DNA of 64,000 bases from NCBI GenBank assembly GCA_025499625.1, contig JAFMVD010000001.1, positions 1-64,000 on the forward strand. The letters are read 5' to 3'. Shown in pieces: positions 55,433 to 63,544 of the stretch (position 1 is the stretch's first letter; every line of letters begins with the position of its first letter). Made by a program: the position numbers and the translations under genes. The notes under the pieces are model-generated. The model saw only the letters and a list, made by a program, of their open reading frames with translations, was not told the DNA's origin and made no database searches. The DNA is from Carboxylicivirga fragile (GTDB lineage Bacteria; Bacteroidota; Bacteroidia; Bacteroidales; Marinilabiliaceae).

Positions 55433-55467
55433 ACCCGGGTAACATTTGTTATTCGGGTATTTTTTTA
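55433..55467 (+). terminator. Terminator of pyrKD
   Basis: ACCCGGGTAAC pairs with GTTATTCGGGT (11 bp including two G-T wobbles), loop 4 bases, followed by seven T residues. Confidence 0.88.
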
Positions 55468-55481
55468 TCCAGTTCTTTCGT

Positions 55482-55519
55482 ATTACAAATGTAACAATTG
55501 CTTAAATTACATTTGTAAT
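55482..55519. repeat. 13-bp inverted repeat made of two TACA-NN-TGTA palindromes
   Basis: ATTACAAATGTAA (55482-55494) pairs with TTACATTTGTAAT (55507-55519), loop 12 bases. Each arm is itself a TACA-NN-TGTA dyad like those near the XRE and pyrK starts. It is downstream of pyrD, not at a promoter I can see. Confidence 0.7.
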
Positions 55520-56105
55520 ACAGCTTCGTAAGCTTCTAGTGATTGTAATTATTTAATGATGTATCTGGTAAGAAGTTTACTGTGCTATTTTTCAATAAAA
55601 TACTGATCAACCTTTTGGAATATATGGTAGAATATACGCACCTTTCTAGTTCCTGATCCTTGGGATGACAGTCTTGCTATATGATAGCCACTATTGCGCT
55701 CTATTAAGGCAGCACAGATCCACTTATGTACCTAATTGACTGTTGTTGGAATGGTAGGTGTAGTCATAGTTACGCTTTCTTATACCTGGTGTTAATGACG
55801 GCATTTTGAAGTGATTTCTTACTGCTTTCCATTTTTCAGGAAGAACAAATAATCTGTGAAAATAGGTGGTCTTATAAATTAGAAGAAGCATCTGATCCAT
55901 TCTGTTTTAAACAAAGCATTCTAACTGCAATTCTGATTTATGGTATACGAGTATACCTATTGCTTGCTCGCACTTATGCGCCTGGATCAGACGAATCACC
56001 TTTTTGAAATGCACTTGATGCGTTTTATTCGATACCCTATTTTATGTGAGATATGAACTGAATCCTGATCCTTAAAAGAAGGCAATTCACGAATCCTTAT
56101 AAATG
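55520..56105. other. Gene-free stretch with a possible decayed minus-strand gene
   Basis: No intact gene spans this region. On the minus strand, the part from about 55880 down to 55730 reads as a protein-like segment of about 45 residues (LFVLPEKWKAVRNHFKMP, then TPGIRKRNYDYTYHS), bounded by stops. This may be the remnant of a gene; I do not recognise the family, and chance cannot be excluded. Confidence 0.3.
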
Positions 56106-56138
56106 AAAAAAAGCAACCTATAAATAGATTGCTTTTTT
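56106..56138 (-). terminator. Terminator of tRNA-Lys
   Basis: AAAAAGCAACCTA and TAGATTGCTTTTT form a stem with one mismatch, loop about 4 bases. On the minus strand it lies just after the tRNA and runs into T residues. Confidence 0.85.
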
Positions 56139-56140
56139 GG

Positions 56141-56216
56141 TGGTGACTCAGCAGGGATTCGAACCCTGGACCCACGCCTTAAAAGGGCGTTGCTCTACCA
56201 GCTGAGCTACTAAGTC
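56141..56216 (-). tRNA. tRNA-Lys (anticodon UUU)
   Basis: Read on the minus strand: acceptor stem GACTTAG pairs with CTGAGTC, D arm AGCTCAGCTGGTAGAGC, anticodon stem ACGCC/GGCGT with loop CTTTTAA and anticodon TTT, T arm GGGTTCGAATCCC-type. Discriminator A and an encoded CCA end it, total 76 bases. It decodes AAA/AAG. Confidence 0.97.
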
Positions 56217-56315
56217 ATCCTGTTTTTGCGGTTGCAAATATAGGTGAATACACCATTGTCACCAAATATCAGAACAAAAAAAATGCATTTTTTTTCAATA
56301 AAAAATGCAAACTAT

Positions 56316-57467
56316 TTAAGATGTGGCGCTTAAATATGTTGTGTTTTTTTCTTTTAGATTCATAATGGGCTTAAATTGGTGTCGAATGCAATTCCAACGG
56401 TCGGGATATTGCGAAAATAATTGCAAAATACGTGCTCGATTCTTTTTTAATGCGTCACTAATAGCTGGTGCACTAATTGCCTTTTCCATGTTTTGCCCCA
56501 CCTGAGCACTTGTAAGGTTTTGTCCTGCATTAAGTGTGCTTTGAGCTGATTGTTCCAGACGATCGAGTAATAGCATTGTTTTTGATAGGCGATTTTGGGG
56601 TGTGTTGCTACTTTCTGGCCTTGGCGTTTCAATTTCTGAGAATTGTAGATATGCTAATTCTAGTTCTATGGTGTCCCCAGCTGTAAATTCAAATAGTTCA
56701 CAAATGTAAACTAAGCTTTTTTCTATGCTTTGTTTTAATTGGCGTATCGTTTTACAGTGCTGTATAAGCGATTCCTTGCACGATTCTTGAATAACATAAT
56801 TAAAGCCGTTTCTTTCGCCTAATTCGAATAAGTAATGCTCTATCCAATCATTTTTCCATTGTTTGATTTCATGCATTTGAGCTTTTTGCTGCTCATGCAT
56901 TGATTTTAAAACAGATTGTGTTTGTTTTTTGAACTGTCTAAATGTATTTTTCTGTTTTTGATATAGACTTAGATTTGTATTGGCAAATTGAAATGCCAGG
57001 CGTCCTATAATGGCCTTTTCCGATGTGCTAAACGCTTCTTGGGCACCATTGATACCAAAATTACTTTTGTCGTTTCTAAAAAATAAATAATATAAATCGC
57101 CTAAGGTATTTTGTTCAAGCTTAATTCGTATCAATAGAACCAGGTATTGCGCTTCGCTGAATAGATCCAGTTGTCCGATAGATGTTTTGCTAGAGGATTG
57201 AAAAGGAAGTGTTTCCGCATTCAACCATTGAAAGCCACCTGCTGCTTCTCTTGTGACTTGTAAAGTTTTACTTAAATCAGAGCTCGTTTCAAAACTAGTA
57301 CTTTGTTGACTTAAACTGTTTCGTAACCATTCCATGCCTTGTAGTTTCTGGCTTTTATCGTCACTCCAAAAACCAACAATACGATCAATGCCTTCCATAA
57401 ATACAGGCCATTGCTGCATCATATGAATCGCGGCATTCGATTGCATGTGTTTTTGATTTGAGTTCAT
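56316..57467 (-). CDS. Hypothetical coiled-coil protein (383 residues)
   Basis: I do not recognise this protein. It starts at the ATG at 57467; a TTG five codons upstream is weaker. It is cytosolic, with no signal or membrane segment. A likely coiled coil spans about 165-225, rich in Q/K/E, and the C-terminal third has a helical region (ALKKNRARILQLFSQYPDRW near the end). The codon composition and length look genuine. It diverges from the 117-residue gene across a short region full of TTAAG motifs, so the two may be regulated together. It could be a structural or regulatory protein limited to this lineage. Confidence 0.72.
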   Translation of the reverse strand: MNSNQKHMQSNAAIHMMQQWPVFMEGIDRIVGFWSDDKSQKLQGMEWLRNSLSQQSTSFETSSDLSKTLQVTREAAGGFQWLNAETLPFQSSSKTSIGQLDLFSEAQYLVLLIRIKLEQNTLGDLYYLFFRNDKSNFGINGAQEAFSTSEKAIIGRLAFQFANTNLSLYQKQKNTFRQFKKQTQSVLKSMHEQQKAQMHEIKQWKNDWIEHYLFELGERNGFNYVIQESCKESLIQHCKTIRQLKQSIEKSLVYICELFEFTAGDTIELELAYLQFSEIETPRPESSNTPQNRLSKTMLLLDRLEQSAQSTLNAGQNLTSAQVGQNMEKAISAPAISDALKKNRARILQLFSQYPDRWNCIRHQFKPIMNLKEKNTTYLSATS

Positions 57468-57489
57468 GGAAAATTCAGTCAATACATAA

Positions 57490-57583
57490 TTAAGTAAAAG
57501 TAATAAATTAAGCTAAAATTTAAGTAAATAATTTAAGCTTTATTTTGAGTTAAGTCAAGTTTTAAGTTTGATATTTTACTTAA
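57490..57583. promoter_or_regulatory. Cluster of TTAAG motifs in a divergent promoter region
   Basis: TTAAG begins at 57490, 57508, 57520, 57533, 57550 and 57562, and CTTAA at 57579, with steps of 18, 12, 13, 17, 12 and 17 bases. Most read TTAAGT or TTAAGC. The regular cluster between two divergent orphan genes suggests binding sites for a regulator, but the stretch is AT-rich, so chance weighs against it. Confidence 0.45.
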
Positions 57584-57689
57584 ATATTTTGTATACTACT
57601 TATAATCAGTAGTAAATTGCGATAGTTTTTAGTTCCGACTAGAATATTCTCATTCTCAAAGTTCAGTAATAACCCAAAATAATTAAGTT

Positions 57690-58043
57690 GTGGAAAATAA
57701 TCTTAATAAAGTTTTAGAAAGCTTAGCCGAATGGTTTATGCAATTGTTTTTTGATCCCATGTATTTTTTAAAGCCTTCCGTTGCAGAAGTACAAACCTTG
57801 GTTGATGATTCAAGTTTGAGTTACGAGGAAGAAGATGTTAATCCACTTAATAGGTATGTGCAAAAAATAGTGTCAAGGTCCGTATTTAAGCCTTCAAATA
57901 GAAAGATGTTTGGTAGCTTCAATGTAGCTATCGAAAGGAATGTGAATCGTTTTGAATGGCTTTTTAAAGACGGCGCTGCTGATCTGAATGAAGGTATAAG
58001 AATATTGCTCTTATATTACATGAAAAGCATCTCCAGTACTTAA
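57690..58043 (+). CDS. Hypothetical protein with a GTG start (117 residues)
   Basis: I do not recognise it. The frame opens with GTG at 57690 (ENNLNKVLESLAEWF); the next ATG is 17 codons in. It has an aromatic, amphipathic N-terminus (about 8-25), an acidic middle around DDSSLSYEEEDVN and a basic region VSRSVFKPSNRKMF. It diverges from the coiled-coil gene and points towards the convergent ribH gene. Possibly a partner of its neighbour; support is limited to an open frame of protein-like composition. Confidence 0.5.
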   Translation: MENNLNKVLESLAEWFMQLFFDPMYFLKPSVAEVQTLVDDSSLSYEEEDVNPLNRYVQKIVSRSVFKPSNRKMFGSFNVAIERNVNRFEWLFKDGAADLNEGIRILLLYYMKSISST

Positions 58044-58137
58044 CCAAAGATGCTCTTAATGCTTTTAAAGGCCAAACAATTCCATTTTATCCACGTAAAT
58101 GGACTTATTATTCTGGTATAATGCCGAAGTTAAAATG

Positions 58138-58172
58138 ACTGGTTTTGCCAAATAAAATGCAGAAAAACCAGT
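58138..58172. terminator. Hairpin downstream of ribH
   Basis: ACTGGTTTT (58138-58146) pairs with AAAACCAGT (58164-58172), loop 17 bases. It lies 24 bases past the ribH stop on the minus strand and may end that gene or the convergent 117-residue gene. Confidence 0.5.
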
Positions 58173-58196
58173 TTCATTATTCAATCGAAGTGTATA

Positions 58197-58697
58197 CTAT
58201 TGGGCGCTTTTTAATTTATTTTTCAAGTCTACCATTTTAATGGCAGTTATTGCTCCTTCATCTCCTTTATTACCGTGTTTGCCGCCACATCGGTCAAGAG
58301 CTTGTTGTTGATCAAGAGTGGTCAGTAATCCAAAAATGAATGGAATGGGATATTGTATGTTCAAATGTGTCATGCCTTGCGTTACGCCTTGGCAAACAAA
58401 ATCGAAATGTGGCGTATCTCCTTGAATAACGCAGCCCAAGCAAATAACAGCATCTACATCTGTTAGTTCGGCCATGTATTTTGCTCCTGCGGTTAATTCA
58501 AAACTACCCGGAACATATTTCTTAAGGATATTATCTTCCTTAGCGCCATGTTTAATTAAAGTGTTGTAGGCACCCTGATAAAGAGCTTCTGTTATTTCTG
58601 TATTCCACTCCGAAACAACAATGCCAAACTTCATTTCACTGGCAGATGGTACAGCTTCAATATTATAATCCGATAGGTTTTTTAAACTTGTTGCCAT
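58197..58697 (-). CDS. ribH: 6,7-dimethyl-8-ribityllumazine synthase
   Basis: Joins 5-amino-6-ribitylaminouracil and 3,4-dihydroxy-2-butanone 4-phosphate in riboflavin synthesis. At 166 residues it has normal length. The motifs VVSEWNTEI (N-terminal substrate loop), [30 protein letters not shown] with the catalytic-site histidine, and the C-terminal [15 protein letters not shown] are all present. It has its own -7 box. It forms the family's icosahedral or pentameric shell in the cytosol. Confidence 0.97.
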   Translation of the reverse strand: MATSLKNLSDYNIEAVPSASEMKFGIVVSEWNTEITEALYQGAYNTLIKHGAKEDNILKKYVPGSFELTAGAKYMAELTDVDAVICLGCVIQGDTPHFDFVCQGVTQGMTHLNIQYPIPFIFGLLTTLDQQQALDRCGGKHGNKGDEGAITAIKMVDLKNKLKSAQ

Positions 58698-58713
58698 AAT
58701 GCTTTATTTTTCA

Positions 58714-58721
58714 CAAAAATA
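58714..58721 (-). promoter_or_regulatory. -7 element of ribH
   Basis: CAAAAATA on the plus strand reads TATTTTTG on the minus strand, an exact TAnnTTTG match, about 17 bases before the ribH start at 58697. Confidence 0.6.
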
Positions 58722-58756
58722 AAAGAGGTTGTCCATACAATCAAGACAACCTCTTT
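58722..58756 (-). terminator. Terminator of the TPR gene
   Basis: AAAGAGGTTGTC (58722-58733) and GACAACCTCTTT (58745-58756) form a perfect 12-bp stem, loop 11 bases. On the minus strand T residues follow, overlapping the ribH -7 box. Confidence 0.85.
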
Positions 58757-58775
58757 AAAAATCTTAACGATAATC

Positions 58776-59468
58776 TTATTTACCTTGCTTCAATTGAGCA
58801 CGTGTTAAATACTTGTCGATCTGACGTGCTTCGCTTGAGCTTTTGTATTTTTCTTTAATGACGGTATAACTGGCTACTGCTTCAGCATAATTACCAGCTG
58901 TTTCGTGCATTAAAGCTAATTTCATTAAATACACAGGAGCAGTTAATTCATTGTCAATGCTAGCTGCTTTTTTGTATTGGCTCATGGCCTTATCAGTTTC
59001 ACCCAATTCAGCATAAGCATCTCCTAATGCTCCAGTTGCTGTTGCATTGATGTTAATCTCCGATGAAGAGAACCCCTTTAGGTAAGAAACTGCTTCTTCA
59101 AAATCTCCCATCTGCAAATGAGCAATACCTGCATAATAGCCAGATAATTTACCTGCTTTGGTTGAACCAAATTCATCCATAATCTCTTCGAAACCTGGAT
59201 TGATTCCATCACCATTAAGGGCTAATTTAAAACTATCCTGCTCAAAATATTGCTGCGCATAGAAAACCTGAGCCTGAGCTTCGTTTTCTAAAGGTAAAAA
59301 GTAGAACTTTTTTAATCCCCAGTAACCACCAACTATAACAATAATCGCTAAGGCGATAATGCTTAGTTTATTTTGGTTTTCTTCAATAAAATGCTCTGTT
59401 TTACTTAATGCACTTTCTACATTTTCGAAATTATCTTCTGCAGGCGTACCTTTTTGTTGCTTTGACAT
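58776..59468 (-). CDS. TPR membrane protein (YfgM-like)
   Basis: A 230-residue protein with a cytosolic acidic N-terminus, one helix at about 35-52 and a tetratricopeptide repeat domain outside the membrane (about 60-225, including GYYAGIAHLQMGDFEEAVSYL and ALGDAYAELGETDKAMSQYKKA). The layout matches YfgM-type ancillary proteins of the Sec translocon and periplasmic chaperones, but the assignment is by layout only. It diverges from recF, with a TACATTTG promoter box in between. Confidence 0.85.
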   Translation of the reverse strand: MSKQQKGTPAEDNFENVESALSKTEHFIEENQNKLSIIALAIIVIVGGYWGLKKFYFLPLENEAQAQVFYAQQYFEQDSFKLALNGDGINPGFEEIMDEFGSTKAGKLSGYYAGIAHLQMGDFEEAVSYLKGFSSSEININATATGALGDAYAELGETDKAMSQYKKAASIDNELTAPVYLMKLALMHETAGNYAEAVASYTVIKEKYKSSSEARQIDKYLTRAQLKQGK

Positions 59469-59492
59469 ATTCTCGTTTATTTATTCGAAAGG

Positions 59493-59522
59493 CAAATGTA
59501 ATCGTTTTAACAAAAATACAAA
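59493..59522 (-). promoter_or_regulatory. Promoter of the TPR gene
   Basis: On the minus strand TTTG (plus 59519-59522), 18 bases, then TACATTTG (plus 59493-59500), an exact -7 match, 24 bases before the start at 59468. Confidence 0.65.
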
Positions 59523-59606
59523 AGCGTGTTTCCCTTATTTTAGAGCCTTGTTGAAAAAAATATTATGAAGTGAGCATATTTATGCTGACAGTTGGGTTTG
59601 GATGAC

Positions 59607-59614
59607 TATTTTTG
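59607..59614 (+). promoter_or_regulatory. -7 element of recF
   Basis: TATTTTTG matches TAnnTTTG exactly. It lies inside the frame extension that begins at 59592, so translation more likely starts at the ATG at 59631. Confidence 0.55.
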
Positions 59615-59630
59615 TGCCAAAATCATCCAC

Positions 59631-60746
59631 ATGCACATTAAGCATCTTAACCTTGTAAATTTTAAAAATATCGACCAGGCCGAGATTGAGTTTTCTCAGG
59701 GAATCAATTGTCTGGTTGGGCATAATGGAGCTGGAAAAACCAATGTGTTGGATGCCTTGTACTATTTATCCTTCTGCAAAAGTTATTTTAACTCGGTAGA
59801 TAGTCAAAACATCAGGCACGATGAGGAGTTTTTTGTGGTACAAGGTCAATATTTGCGTAACGATGAGAACGAACAAATCTATTGTGGACTTAAACGATCT
59901 CAGAAAAAACATTTTAAGCGCAATAAAAAAGAATACGGTAAGTTGGCTGAGCACATTGGTTTTTTACCCTTGGTGATGATTACACCGTCGGATGAACAAT
60001 TGATAAACGATGGCAGTGAACTGCGCCGTAAATACATGGACGGTGTTATTTCGCAATACGACCGTGCCTACCTCGATGATTTATTACGCTATAACCGTGC
60101 TTTGGTACAGCGCAACGCAACATTAAAGCAAATGCGTGAATCAGGCAAGCGCGATACCAGCATGTTAAGCCTGTGGGATGAGCAATTATCGAAACTGGCA
60201 CATAGTATTTATGAAAAAAGAGCGGCTTTTTTGAAGGAGTTGGTTCCGGTGTTTCAAAAATACTATGCCTACATATCAGAGGGCAAGGAAGAAATAGCCA
60301 TTGAGTATCGTTCGCATCTACATGATGGCACTTTGGTCGATCAGTTAAAGGAAGTTTGGCAGAAGGATGTGATAGTTGGTTATACCTCTAAGGGTATCCA
60401 TAAGGATGACCTGGAAATGCAGTTAAGTGGTTTTCCTATAAAAAAAATGGCATCGCAAGGGCAGAAGAAGACCTTTCTAATAGCTCTTAAACTGGCTCAG
60501 TACGAATTTATCCACCGCCATAATGGTTTGAAACCCATTTTGTTGTTAGATGATATTTTTGATAAGTTGGATGATGCGCGTAGCAATCAATTACTAAAGC
60601 TGGTATCAGAAGATTTATTCAATCAGATATTTATTACTCATACCAAGGAATCGTATGTGCTAGATATTGTAAAGCAAACTGGTAAGGCTTATAAAATAAT
60701 TGGTGTTGAAGGCGGACAAGTGAAAGATTTGGAGGAAGTTAAATGA
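59631..60746 (+). CDS. recF: DNA replication and repair protein RecF
   Basis: An SMC-like ATPase that loads RecA at gaps in the RecFOR pathway. From the ATG at 59631 it has about 371 residues and the usual N-terminus HIKHLNLVNFKNI; the frame extends 13 codons further up but includes the promoter box. Walker A is GHNGAGKT (30-37), the signature region SQGQKKTFLIALKLAQ and Walker B PILLLDDIFDKLDD follow near the C-terminus. It overlaps the DUF721 gene by 4 bases. There is no dnaA or gyrB next to it, so it is not at a classic origin cluster. Confidence 0.96.
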   Translation: MHIKHLNLVNFKNIDQAEIEFSQGINCLVGHNGAGKTNVLDALYYLSFCKSYFNSVDSQNIRHDEEFFVVQGQYLRNDENEQIYCGLKRSQKKHFKRNKKEYGKLAEHIGFLPLVMITPSDEQLINDGSELRRKYMDGVISQYDRAYLDDLLRYNRALVQRNATLKQMRESGKRDTSMLSLWDEQLSKLAHSIYEKRAAFLKELVPVFQKYYAYISEGKEEIAIEYRSHLHDGTLVDQLKEVWQKDVIVGYTSKGIHKDDLEMQLSGFPIKKMASQGQKKTFLIALKLAQYEFIHRHNGLKPILLLDDIFDKLDDARSNQLLKLVSEDLFNQIFITHTKESYVLDIVKQTGKAYKIIGVEGGQVKDLEEVK

Positions 60747-61033
60747 AAAAGAAGTCAGCGCTACCCATAAAGGATATTATTAAGGAATGCTTAAAAGAGC
60801 AAAACTTAAACCAGCGCCTATTGGAAAACCGTGCGGTTACCTATTGGGAAAGGGTACTTGGTCCAGCGGTTGCTAAAGCAACTAGTCGAATATACATACA
60901 TCAAGGAACCTTATATGTAGAGCTGACTTCCAGCGTATTGCGCAATGAGTTATTGATGTGGAAAGACCGGATAATAGTTAACCTCAATCAAGCCATTGGT
61001 GAGGACATTGTGCAAAATATTGTTTTAAAATAA
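60743..61033 (+). CDS. DUF721 (DciA-like) protein
   Basis: A 96-residue protein of the DUF721 family, whose better-known member DciA helps load the replicative helicase in many bacteria. The core WERVLGPAVAKATSRIYIHQGTL and LTSSVLRNELLMWKDRII is typical. The ATGA overlap with recF couples their translation, and this recF-DUF721 pair recurs in Bacteroidota. A direct helicase-loading role here is inferred from the family. Confidence 0.88.
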   Translation: MKKKSALPIKDIIKECLKEQNLNQRLLENRAVTYWERVLGPAVAKATSRIYIHQGTLYVELTSSVLRNELLMWKDRIIVNLNQAIGEDIVQNIVLK

Positions 61034-61058
61034 AACAGCCCGAATAAATCGGACTGTT
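61034..61058 (+). terminator. Terminator of recF-DUF721
   Basis: AACAGCCCGA pairs with TCGGACTGTT (one mismatch), loop 5 bases, right after the stop codon. Confidence 0.75.
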
Positions 61059-61151
61059 CCTGTGTGTAATCGTTTAAATTTACAATAGATTGGTGCAGAT
61101 TTGAATACAGTCTAGTCGTCAATTATCTAACAATCTTCTGATCTATTAATT

Positions 61152-62351
61152 CTAACTACAACCTCCTTTTACGCGACTTACTTTTTTAACAACTGGCTTA
61201 TCCAGATTAGCCACTGCTTTGGCTATTTCAGTAAGCTTAGTAGCTGCATCAACCCTAAAGTTATAAGTATTCATTTCATCTTTAGTGGCAGGTGCATTTT
61301 GCTCAGCTATTTGAAAGAACTGCACATTAAAATCGTTTGCGCTAGCACTTAATGCAGCATTTTCTGCTTTACCGTAGTATTTTGAAATCAGTAAGGCGCG
61401 CTTGGCATTATCCACATCATCCCCATAAAATACATTGGTTTTAATATTTTGCTGCAGCAAATACCGATTTTCCTGTTTGTTTAATTCATTCAAAGGCACG
61501 TTTATGGCCGTCGGGATATGGAATTTCTCAAATGCCTCTTTGGAGCGCACATCAATCACATTGTACTGATAATATTGGTGCATTAGTTCGTAAGCTAACT
61601 TGTCGGCATCCATTGTTTTTATATCGGCTGCATTCGACACAAGACTTTCTTCAATACGTTGATGCATTAATTCGCCACGTGTTGGAGTAATCATTGTAAG
61701 CACGATGACAACAATAGCTAGTCCCACTGCCACTGAATATTTTTTGACATCAGATTTTAACCATGGCACTTTTTTACCATTCACACGGTTTTCTATTTTT
61801 TGAACCAAAATAAAAATGACTGTGGCTCCAATCACCATGATGAGTCCAAATACTTCACGTGATAAGCCCATCATTTCAAAGACCAATAAATCGCCCCAAT
61901 TCTCAGCGTAATACATATCCTTAATCAAAGGGAATGATTCGCCAAAGGCAAATACGCCAAGTATGGCCCCAAACACAAAGGCCATGCCATCAACCTTACC
62001 GGTAGCAGCCGCGCACACACTTGTGCCTGGACAAAAACCGCCAATAATGAAACCACCTCCCATAATGCCACCGCCAATTAGAGCGGCCCATAAGAATGTT
62101 GGGTTTATGTAGATGATGCTTACATCAAGTAACTCCATGTGATTGAGTAAGATGACACCAACCATTGCCGTTACGCCGGCAGTCATAAATACTTTTAATA
62201 CAGTGAAATCGTAGCCGTAGAAAAGGCCAACCAGTTTTTTTGTTGAACCAAAACCAGCTTGTTCAAGCGCGAAACCAAAACCTATACCAATAATGATGGC
62301 AAGGATGAAGTTAAATTCGTTGCTTATAATATGAGGTACTAATGGTGCCAT
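61152..62351 (-). CDS. YeeE/YedE sulfur transporter fused to a cysteine-less rhodanese-like domain
   Basis: A 399-residue membrane protein. The first part (about 1-225) is a YeeE/YedE (TsuA-type) thiosulfate transport unit with conserved GGFCPGTSVCAAATGK, holding C107 and C113. A rhodanese-like domain follows (about 245-340), with the family start NVIDVRSKEAFEKFHIPTA. Its active-site loop, where a catalytic Cys is expected, reads VFYGDDVDNAK, so it cannot form the persulfide in the usual way. The protein ends GGCS, with one cysteine. It is 2 bases from the next gene and is the last of the octaheme cytochrome operon. Confidence 0.88.
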   Translation of the reverse strand: MAPLVPHIISNEFNFILAIIIGIGFGFALEQAGFGSTKKLVGLFYGYDFTVLKVFMTAGVTAMVGVILLNHMELLDVSIIYINPTFLWAALIGGGIMGGGFIIGGFCPGTSVCAAATGKVDGMAFVFGAILGVFAFGESFPLIKDMYYAENWGDLLVFEMMGLSREVFGLIMVIGATVIFILVQKIENRVNGKKVPWLKSDVKKYSVAVGLAIVVIVLTMITPTRGELMHQRIEESLVSNAADIKTMDADKLAYELMHQYYQYNVIDVRSKEAFEKFHIPTAINVPLNELNKQENRYLLQQNIKTNVFYGDDVDNAKRALLISKYYGKAENAALSASANDFNVQFFQIAEQNAPATKDEMNTYNFRVDAATKLTEIAKAVANLDKPVVKKVSRVKGGCS

Positions 62352-62353
62352 TG

Positions 62354-62887
62354 TTAATTTGCTTTATTTATCCAAAGTTTTCTAAAAAAGAAGGCCAATG
62401 CGTAAGCCATCCCAAAAATTGATAACATGGTGATGATGCCGCCAAAGGACATGACTGCCATTCCACTTAAGGCTGAACCACTGGTGCAGCCCCGCGCTAT
62501 TTGACTACCAAAACCAAAGAGTGCACCACCAAATATGGCAGCTGCAATTCGTGTTGAGTTTTTCACACCAACGCCTTTTTCAAGTTTAAGCGATACTCTG
62601 TTAGAGATAACGGCTGATAAAAAGGCACCAATGATAACACCAATGACTTCGAAGAACAACCAGGATTTCAACGGTCCATCAGGATGTTGATCGGCATATT
62701 TTTTATAATAATCTACCGATTCAGCATGACTTGGAGTTACGCTTTGAACCGTTTGCATTACTACACTTTTTAAGGCACCACTGGCGCCAAGCCCTCGACC
62801 ACTAATGTAGATAGTAGCCAATAGAACAAACCCTAGAAAGAAACCAGCAAGGTAAGGGTTCATGTATTTTTTAGGAGTTTCTATCAT
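62354..62887 (-). CDS. YeeE/YedE family transporter subunit
   Basis: A 177-residue membrane protein of the sulfur transport (DUF395) family with about four helices. The characteristic GSQIARGCTSGSALSG motif carries the conserved cysteine. It may form a pair with the fused YeeE-rhodanese protein, making a split transporter, as such tandem arrangements are common. It overlaps the cytochrome b gene by 4 bases. The probable cargo is thiosulfate or a related sulfur compound, by family. Confidence 0.9.
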   Translation of the reverse strand: MIETPKKYMNPYLAGFFLGFVLLATIYISGRGLGASGALKSVVMQTVQSVTPSHAESVDYYKKYADQHPDGPLKSWLFFEVIGVIIGAFLSAVISNRVSLKLEKGVGVKNSTRIAAAIFGGALFGFGSQIARGCTSGSALSGMAVMSFGGIITMLSIFGMAYALAFFFRKLWINKAN

Positions 62888-63543
62888 TTCTCTTTTTCCT
62901 TAGTAGGTTCAACTTCGCTGTTTGAGGTGCTCTTATCCTCTTTATCTAATATTTCCCAACCAGTTAACATGGCTTTAATATTAGTGGTTAATGTATGCCC
63001 TGTTGTGGTCATGTATACATGAATAACAATAAACGACAGCAATAAAAAGGCACCTATGGTGTGAGCCCAGGCAATGTATTCTAAAGGAATATCACTGATG
63101 ATGATAATATCATTGGCATCATAGGTTTTAAAATACATGTACAGTAAGCCAGATAGGATAACGATGGGTGCCATCACCAATTTAAAACCCAAATAAACCA
63201 TGGCCTGTAGAGGGTTTAGCTTTTTACGAGCCGATTTAATGGTTGGGTGAGGATCGTTGCGAAACATCCCAATGGTATAATATTGAATCTGCGCTTTTAG
63301 CTTTGATATAGTTGGTATATATTGCTTCCATTCGCCAGTGGTGAAGTGCCAAAAAATTGAAAGTCCAATCAGACCTAATAATAAATAAGAAGCAATACGG
63401 TGATAGGCGACCGCTATCTCAAACCCTAACAACTGGAATGAATCGTGTATTTCAAAACCTGTGAGTGCTAAGAAAAAGATAAGTGCAGCCTGGCTCCAAT
63501 GCCAAAAGCGTTCGAATTTTTTATAGATATATACTTTTTCCAT
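62884..63543 (-). CDS. Cytochrome b561/thiosulfate reductase-type membrane subunit
   Basis: A 219-residue four-helix di-haem cytochrome b of the Ni/Fe-hydrogenase/thiosulfate reductase type. Candidate haem-ligand histidines are H15 (RFWHWSQA), H48 (AYHRIAS), H65 (IFWHFT) and those near residues 161 and 175 (WAHTIGAF and IVIHVY). The tail is hydrophilic. It would move electrons between the quinone pool and the octaheme cytochrome encoded upstream. It starts one base after the cytochrome c stop and overlaps the YeeE gene. Confidence 0.9.
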   Translation of the reverse strand: MEKVYIYKKFERFWHWSQAALIFFLALTGFEIHDSFQLLGFEIAVAYHRIASYLLLGLIGLSIFWHFTTGEWKQYIPTISKLKAQIQYYTIGMFRNDPHPTIKSARKKLNPLQAMVYLGFKLVMAPIVILSGLLYMYFKTYDANDIIIISDIPLEYIAWAHTIGAFLLLSFIVIHVYMTTTGHTLTTNIKAMLTGWEILDKEDKSTSNSEVEPTKEKEK

Positions 63544-63544
63544 T

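Noticed and set aside
59631..61033. Replication origin near recF
   Set aside because: dnaA, dnaN and gyrB are absent, and no DnaA-box cluster is obvious in the short intergenic region.
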